NCBI GenBank assembly: GCA_014905825.1
Contig: JACGCN010000002.1
Coordinates: 2,604,001-2,668,000 of the forward strand
DNA: 64,000 nt
Source of the DNA: Lyophyllum atratum
Taxonomy: Eukaryota; Basidiomycota; Agaricomycetes; Agaricales; Lyophyllaceae
Reading direction: 5' to 3'
Both the position numbers and the translations under genes were made by a program. The notes beneath the pieces are model-generated. The model made no database searches. It was not told the origin of the DNA and saw nothing but the letters and a program-made list of their open reading frames with translations. Numbering within the stretch: the first letter of the stretch is position 1; each line of letters begins with the position of its first letter. Positions 57,057 through 64,000 of the stretch are shown one piece after another.

Positions 57057-59308
57057 TCATTGAGACCGAAGAATCAACTCCTCCAACAACGCCCTCACTG
57101 CCTTTGCATCAGCTCGGCCTCGACTGTCCTTCATCACTCGTCCCACGATCTTGTTGAGTACGTTCTTGTTCCCCTTCCTCACAGCGTTAGTTTCGTCTGG
57201 CAGCGCGGCGATGGCATCAGTACAGAAGGATTCAAGCGCTGGAGAAGGTACGTGTGGAATGGGAGACGCTGAATCAAGCGTTCCGGGGCTAGAAGAGGGG
57301 GCGAGGGCTGTGAGTTGCAGCTCCGTCGCGATCTGCCTGATCGGCATTTCCGACGGATTGGCGAGCATCTGTCGAAGGAGCAGTTTCCCTGATGTTCCTA
57401 GTCATTTGTGAGGCGTAAATGAAGGTGTTCTTGCTCTGCCAGTAGAGCGCTGTGGGGCTGACCTGTGATGGTTCCATCTTGCACCATGTCGATCAACTCC
57501 CCTAGTTGTTCTACAGAAATATGATTATCTTTGAAGGTTTCCTTCCGTGCCGCAAGTTGGCCCAACAATTCGTGCGTGATCCTACAAATAGAATAAGAAA
57601 GGTAACACGAGATGAAACAGAGAAGCTTGTGAGCGAGGTGTCCGACAGGGATTGGAGATGATCAATAATCACCAGTTGACAACAACCTTCGGATCGCGTC
57701 TTGTCTCGTCTCGTCCAGCGCATAGTTGATCGAAATAAGCAACGGCACCTGCACCTGGGCCCCCAGTCTCCCCATCATATCGAACCTCGCGTCCGCTATC
57801 GACGTTCAGTAGGACTTCGATATCCCGCTCAGACAGACTATATTCGTTCCTGAGTCGTGTACGAGTGTCCCATGGCAGCTCAGGAAGGGTATCACGGACA
57901 ACTTGAATACGCTCCTGATACATCGTAAAAACATGAAGAGATGCCATGGAAGACAGTGTACGCACCGGAGTGAGCACGAGCACACCGAGATTCGGGTCTG
58001 GCATATACCGGTAATCAGGAGCGTCCTCCTTCGAACGCAGCTTGTACGTTTCGAATCGGTGTTCATCAAAGCCACGCGTCTCTTGAGGGACTGTAGCAGT
58101 ATCTGGATCAGGTGCTGATTCTAATATAGCGCGTTGGCGGCTTATTTCATGGACTAGAAAAGACATTAGGCGAATCCGTGTGTACAAGAGGTGTGAGAAG
58201 GGAGAAGGGCTCACTAATGGCGGCCATCATGAACCTGACGCTGTTGAGGTTTTTGATCTCACAACGCGTCCCGGGAGGTCTTCCAACGCGGTTTACGGAA
58301 ACGTTCACATCACATCGCAAGGAACCCTGTAATTGAAGATAGCCTGAGTATGCTAAACGCGTCCAATTGAGACCAGACGGGGCACCTGCTCCATGTTACC
58401 ATCACTTGCACCCACGGCGCGTAAAACGGCTTGCAGAGCACGGACGTACGCGCCAGCTTCTTCTGGCGACCTGAGACATTAATGTCAGCTCCCAGGCATC
58501 CGATTTCTGATGGGCAAGCACAGACCGAAGATCAGGCTCTGACACAATCTCCATGAGACCTGTCCCCGCTCTGTTGAGGTCTATATGAGAAGTACGCGTG
58601 CGATGGTTGAGAGTCGATTTCGCCGTGTCCTGGTAAGTTGTAGCAGACAGGAACGACAAACATCTACGGATTGGGCACTGACCTGTTCAAGTTGAATTTG
58701 CTTGATTCGGACGTCAAATGACGGGGAGTTGGGGAGACCGATAGTCAATCGTCCTCCAAGGGCAATCGGTGCTAATAAATCGTGTAATACGCGAACGGGA
58801 GGATAGACACGGTACTGACCATACTGCTGGGTTATTTGGTAGCCAGACGGAAGGTCTGAGTAGAAGTAATGCTTCCTGTCAAAAGAAGAACGCGTCTGAA
58901 TGTCGCTCTGAAGCGCCAAGGCTGCGCGTAGAGCCAAGTCAACGCATTTGTGATTCAGAATCTACTCGACAGTGAGTGACGAGGCTTTACTCGACCTTGC
59001 GGAAACTCACGGGTAATGTACCAGGAAAAGCGGCGTCAAATAATGAAACATGGGTGTTAGGAGTATCTCCAGGTTCAGAGGTCAAGGATTCTGAAGCATA
59101 GACTGCGTAAGGATATATTCGGTGCATTTGTTCAAACAAGCCGACCTGAGAAGAGCTTTCGACGCGACTTTATCTGGGCATGGGTCTCTATTCCGACGAC
59201 GACCTGCCAGCCTGGCCATCGCTTGTCCTCCTTATATACGCGGATGTCATGGAAGCAGTGAAATGGCTGCAACGATCTTGCTCGACATTGGCGAAGACGG
59301 CGCAGCAT
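57057..59308 (-). CDS. PET112: mitochondrial glutamyl-tRNA(Gln) amidotransferase subunit B
   Basis: ATG at 59308 starts '[20 protein letters not shown]', an Arg-rich amphipathic stretch that looks like a mitochondrial presequence, then '[12 protein letters not shown]'. The GatB core follows: '[20 protein letters not shown]', '[20 protein letters not shown]', '[20 protein letters not shown]' and '[13 protein letters not shown]'. Next come '[18 protein letters not shown]' and '[17 protein letters not shown]'. The C-terminal YqeY-like tail is '[20 protein letters not shown]'. With GatA (Her2) and GatF or GatC, the enzyme converts Glu-tRNA(Gln) to Gln-tRNA(Gln) in mitochondria. The gene is divergent from the TRP channel, with 147 bases between start codons. 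Confidence 0.95.
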
Positions 59309-59455
59309 GAACTGCTGCGAGTTGAGAGCTCAAAAAAGGCGTGTGATGTAATTCAGTAACGCCACGTGCCTGGAATTTAGAAACCTGCTGGGCACAACAT
59401 GCGACAACTCCAACCCTGGCTCCGACTTGGCTAACCCTCGTCGTCGCCGGACACG
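59309..59455. promoter_or_regulatory. compact divergent promoter, GatB / TRP channel
   Basis: The two start codons are separated by 147 bases with no room for a further gene. Both promoters must be contained here or overlap the first exons. Confidence 0.55.
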
Positions 59456-62400
59456 ATGTCCAGCGTCTTCTCAATCCTTTCAACCCTTTTGGCCCTTCTT
59501 GGTCTCCTTCTGCTTCCTCGTGTCCTGGCTGACCCTGCGATCGTCCAGTTTACGGACTGTTTCGACGACGATAGCAACCCTGCGCTGAAGCTCGACATCT
59601 CAACCGTCTATGCCCAGGTCCTCGACAATGATGAGTTAGGGAGGCATCTCAATCTTACCGTTCTGGGTACTAGTCCTCAGGAGATTCAGGGGTTTACGAA
59701 TACCAGTACAAGTTTAGGTACGCTGCGTTCAGTCTACCGGCATCCTCTGCCCGCTGAGTGAAATTACTTCCGAAAGCAACACTCTTTACATCTGCAACAA
59801 TACTCACGCTGAGCGCATGGACCAATAGCTCGTATCTGTGCTCCACATTACGGCCGTCATCGCCATTACCGGCAATAGACAACGCAACAGGCAATTATTG
59901 TCCGATTCACGCAGGCGAGTTCGCGTTTTCATCAACGATACCCTGGGGGCGCCATAGAGCACTCACAACGCTCACTACTCGACTGCGTGCCGTCGATCCT
60001 TCTATTAACGAACTCTTGTGCATCGATGTCGTCACAACACCACTTCATCCCACGCCAAATTCACCTTACGGCGACGCGAAAATCATCTTTTGGGCAACAG
60101 TCGCGCTTGCCATAGCATACTGGATTAGCGTTGGTCTTGCTCGGATCGTATCAGCGTGGGGACGAGGGATTACACGCCATGAACATGGAATATGGTCAAG
60201 AGCACAAAGTGCAGGCTTCATTCTCGCCAGCGCAATTAGTGGCGAGCGACTTGCGACTTCGCCTGCGTTAATGCGTTTCTGTGCGTAGTTTCGGACGCAA
60301 TAGTAATTACAACCTCTGACGTAACTTAGGTACTCCATCGTTGAGAGATATCATGTTCCACACCCAGTGGTGCGCCGTGCTGGCGATGGTTGCTGTTGAG
60401 TGGCCCCCGTTTATCTGTGAGTCTTAATGGGTCAATGTCTCCTTATGTCTAATCGATTGGCTCCTAAAAGATCCTATCCTGACACAGACAGCCTGGTCAA
60501 CTTTGTCTTATAGTAAGTCGTGTCTATCTTTTCAGTGTCTCAACGTTACCTCATCTTCTTAAGATATCACTCTTTTACCATCATCCGCTTCGCACCACTG
60601 GAATCCATTGTCCACTCCCCCCTTTACCCCACCCCCATCATTTGCGGATCAGCTTAACGATAATTTGTCCCCTTTATTCATCAATACCACTGTCCCGAAT
60701 ACGCTCTTCACCCTCCCCAATGATGCTACGAATGGCCTGTCGTCGTTTGCTTATACCATAGGCCTTCGCCCAGAGGATCTTTTTCCTGTCTGCCTTATTC
60801 TCTTCCTCGGCATTCTCGGAGCTGCCATCGGTGTAGCCATCCTCGTATGGCTTCTAGACTACTTTGCATGTTCAATAGCTGGCGTCCTTGGAGGACCGGG
60901 AAACTCGGGTCCAAGTACAGTGGCAAGGTTAGCAGGTGCCCGAAGCCCTGGCTTTTCAAATATAAAGGATATGCCAGACTCGCCTCCACCGCTTCCAGAT
61001 GAGAGAAAATCTCTCAATGGAAACAACGCAGGCGGTAGCATTCTCTACAAACCATCGTCGCGTTTCGCGATCCCCCTCTCTGCGGCAGGAAGCACAGCGG
61101 ACAGGGGCATCAACTCCCATAGAGCATGGTGGAGGCTCCGCTCCGACGTTGGATCCTTCCATGGCAGTGTTCTTCACGGCAACCTCGTTCGGATACTCAT
61201 GTTGTTCCATCTCCCAGTGACAATATTCTCAGTCTACCAAATGACAATGTCCAGCGAAGAGGTCTCGATATCCTCTAGGGGCCTCGCTGGGCTGTCCTTC
61301 ACTCTCTTCTCCGTCATCATACCCGCCCACCTGGTTCTGCGCGTGACATTTACCACCACAAGCAAACTCTACGATGAAACGAGGACCCTTCTTTCGCTTG
61401 GTCCACTTTACAACCATTACCGTCACGGCTCGCAACTCTTCGCCAGTCTCCTATTTGCTACGAACTTGGCAATTGGTATTACCATTGGGGCTGGGCAGAA
61501 AAGTGGGACTGCCCAGGCAATAGTCATACTTGTCATCGAGATAGTTTCAGCGCTGGTGACCAGTATATGGCTTCCTTGGGGGACGGGGGCGAGCATGGGT
61601 TTGATCAGTTTCCTGTTTTGCGTCGCCAGGATCGTCGTGGCTGTTCTATTGCTTATTTTGAGCCCAACGGTAGGTTGCGTTCTTCCTCGTGTGTGCATGA
61701 ATTGATGATGTGTCTAGATATCAATCGGTTCTGGACCTGGAGGGTGGGTTGCGTATGGCATCCTCATCATCCTTGCATTGGTCTTCCTTGCGCTCCTTCT
61801 TATGCTTGTTGTCAAGCTCATCGAAGCCCTTGTCCGCACTTTCGGTGGAATCGGTTTCGAACGTAGCAAGCACGTCGTCGACAGTGGCTTACTCGGAGCA
61901 TGTGGCCTGCTTGGCTGCTGTGGTCCTCGAAAACGGCGTAGAAAACGCCGTCAACCAAATCAGAAGCACGCATACAAAGACACTGAGCTTCGATCCCCAC
62001 CTGAACCTCGTGATTCTGACGTCTCGTCCTACATTCCGCCAACGTACGCAGCTAACGGGACTTCAACACCAACGCGGTTTCAGGGCAATGATTCTAGGAA
62101 AGGGTCGACACATTCAGGCCCGCCGCCGTCTGTCTTACGGCCTGAGCATGCAATGCGGCCCTACAGGGAAGATAGTGAGGATGAAGGATTCATCATGGGC
62201 GCATGGCAGCCTTTCCCGAAAGCAGGCTACGCTCCGGTGCTGAGCGAGAGTCCGCTGGCGACTACGCCAAGATCCAACGTCCAGCAATTGACGAAACCCT
62301 CTCAATCCACGTTGACCGTGGCACATTCAGGTTTCTCGCGAGTTGGAGGCGGGAGGGCGCATATCGATACGCCATACGCGATCACGGCTGGATCGACGCA

Positions 62401-62950
62401 TACGTTCCCTTCACTGGGCCAGCAAAGCATGCCTAATCATCCTATGTTCGATGACGACGATTCGCCGCCGCCTTCCTTGTCGAACGTTGAGAATCGCCAA
62501 CCAGACCTCGCGACTTTGCCGCCTGGGGCCATGCAGCCCTCACATATCCGTACCAAATCTCAAACTGCTATCGTTGAGGATGCAGGTTTCTCCGCTGCAG
62601 CCCATGGCCGCGGTTCATCGCCTGGGAGAACGTTATCATCCCAGGAGATTGGCAGCGGTGGCTTGTTGCGACCGCCTGTGATGACCAGTTACCCTGCCCA
62701 CTTTGATGATGAGGATTCGGAGACGACACCCAGGAAGAAGCCTTGGTACATTCTAAGGCGGACCCGTGCGCAGAGCAGCGAGGATTCGCCTGTGGCCGGT
62801 CTGTCTGCTCCGCAAGAGGCTGCAACTCTACCTGCGGACGAGGAGATGGGTGGGCTAGGAACGACTGCTCAACCTCAGCGCTCCTTCGTGGTGATCCGGA
62901 AACCACAACCCGGCTCAGGCGGTTCGAGATCGGCGAATGCTACAACCTAG
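59456..62950 (+). CDS. fungal TRP-like ion channel with luminal ML-like domain
   Basis: ATG at 59456 opens a signal peptide ('STLLALLGLLLLPRVLA'). The next 160 residues or so form a Cys-containing ML-like domain ('FTDCFDDDSNPALKLDI', 'LNLTVLGTSPQEI', 'GNYCPIHAGEFAFS'). At least eight hydrophobic spans follow, for example 'IIFWATVALAIAYWISVGLA', 'DLFPVCLILFLGILGAAIGV', 'LFASLLFATNLAIGITIGAG' and 'GLISFLFCVARIVVAVLLLI'. The cytosolic tail of about 350 residues is Ser/Pro-rich after a basic 'PRKRRRKRRQPNQK'. Family members include yeast Flc proteins and fission yeast Pkd2, linked to calcium, FAD transport and cell-wall stress. The exact subfamily is not clear. At least five introns are seen; the stop is at 62948-62950. 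Confidence 0.88.
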
Positions 62951-63229
62951 ACGATATAAATGGCTTTTTTTTCATTGTTTTGCATGCCATGGACCACGAT
63001 CGCATGAGCTCTGGCTTTGATACCACGCAGTTTCCAAGGGTCTTTTGCTCTTGCCGCATGGATATTTTCTATGCATTTTCAGGACATTTAGTAATACTTT
63101 CCTTAACTCGCATGGACCCCGCACATCTTTAGCTGTATATTAGTCAATCCTTATACATTCTGTACACTTCTTGTCCGCTTGCTATAGTACTAAGTCCTCC
63201 TGAATTACGAAAACCTGCAAGAAAAAGGG

Positions 63230-64000
63230 TTATCTGATCGGATCGTCTGCGTCATCCAGTGCGTCTCCTGTCAAAGGGCCGCCAATCCAGAAAACGCGCC
63301 AGTCCTCGAGGCCCTTCCGACACCATGCATATACGCCCTCCTCCTTCTTCATCTTTTCTATTATGTCCTCTGACTCCATGCTCGTAAATGAGTTCGCCGA
63401 CACGGCGCTTGATGCAGTGTACGAACGGCTCAGATTCTGGCGATGGAAGAGGTGATGTGATTGGTCCCAGTGTCCGCCAGTACACAGGAACCCTGATTCG
63501 CCGCCCAGATCCTCCTCTGCCCTGAGAGGCTCTTCTAAGTGGTACACCCTTGCTTTACCCTTGCCTTTTCCTATGAAAGCCAGGGAGACCTCTTGGACCT
63601 CGACGCCATACTCGCCGCCCAAGGCATTCATCTGCAAGAAGGATGGAGTATGCCCATTGTCGGCTGATGGCAAACACACTCGCGTGGAGACGCTGGTGGG
63701 GGCGGAGCGCCAGGTGACAGCAAAGAGCGGTGGATATGACGAATGCTCAACGGGGAGGGGGCACGGCACGATGTGCGTGGTTTTCCCGCGCGTGAGGATG
63801 TGTACGTCCAACGTCGCGCCAGGCTTGCTGGGTATCGGGAGCGTACACCGCACAGGCGGGATCCACTTCGACGACTGATGTTGCGCGTCGAATGACATTC
63901 GACCCTTAAGGATAGAGCTAGTGCTCGGTATGTCGCTGGCACGGTGTACAGACCCTCCTCCCGTGTCGTAGAGCTCCATTTCACCGACGGCGGAGTCGGC
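63230..64000 (-). CDS. hypothetical protein, 3' part
   Basis: A continuous open frame runs from the window edge to the stop at 63230. An ATG at 63979 is in frame, but the frame stays open to the last base, so the gene probably extends beyond the window. The visible 257 or so codons contain 'WIPPVRCTLPIPSKPGATLD' and 'HILTRGKTTHIVPCPLP', and end 'GVYAWCRKGLEDWRVFWIGG'. The strand-like patterning could be part of a beta-propeller or beta-sandwich, but no diagnostic repeat is seen. I do not recognise it. Confidence 0.7.
   Translation of the reverse strand, partial: ADSAVGEMELYDTGGGSVHRASDIPSTSSILKGRMSFDAQHQSSKWIPPVRCTLPIPSKPGATLDVHILTRGKTTHIVPCPLPVEHSSYPPLFAVTWRSAPTSVSTRVCLPSADNGHTPSFLQMNALGGEYGVEVQEVSLAFIGKGKGKARVYHLEEPLRAEEDLGGESGFLCTGGHWDQSHHLFHRQNLSRSYTASSAVSANSFTSMESEDIIEKMKKEEGVYAWCRKGLEDWRVFWIGGPLTGDALDDADDPIR

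Overview
The window is nuclear DNA of a filamentous fungus, most likely an agaricomycete basidiomycete. Protein genes are split by many GT-AG introns of about 45-65 bases. The products are typically fungal: a KEX1 carboxypeptidase, YAF9, a Mec1/ATR-type kinase, a GATA factor and an ML-domain TRP channel. No bacterial operons, rRNA, CRISPR array or intact transposon was seen. All CDS spans below are genomic (start codon to stop codon) and include introns. The species cannot be named from this sequence alone.

Bases 1-15,000 are gene-dense on both strands: the 3' end of a CorA-type Mg2+ transporter, a small secreted defensin-like peptide, KEX1 (minus), a thioredoxin-fold membrane protein, an intron-containing tRNA-Thr, a CSN12/PCID2-type PCI protein (minus), a DsbA-like protein, an unrecognised minus-strand gene, COX7 (minus) and YAF9. 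Bases 15,016-33,105 are housekeeping genes: ATR/MEC1 (8.6 kb, minus), NOP14 (minus), an RBMX2/Ist3 spliceosomal protein (minus), eIF3d (plus) and a Dsc2/UBAC2 rhomboid pseudoprotease (minus).

Bases 33,106-51,416 are gene-poor. Only a GATA zinc-finger regulator (40,791-42,400) and an NTF2-like gene (47,836-48,938, minus) are well supported. Around them lie stretches that look like decayed coding sequence and long apparently non-coding DNA. Bases 51,417-64,000 are dense again: PAP1 poly(A) polymerase, a single-exon glycine-tailed hypothetical protein followed by a 125-bp tandem duplication, mitochondrial GatB (minus), a TRP-like channel and the 3' part of a further minus-strand gene.

The genes do not form one pathway. 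RNA metabolism is well represented (NOP14, RBMX2, eIF3d, PAP1, CSN12/PCID2, tRNA, GatB), as are chromatin and genome surveillance (YAF9, ATR). Several neighbours are divergently transcribed from very short shared promoters (84-287 bp). The most interesting points are the CSalpha-beta defensin-like gene, an apparent single-nucleotide exon in the NTF2-like gene, an unusually long zinc-finger loop in the GATA factor, and possible enzyme-gene relics in the gene-poor tract.
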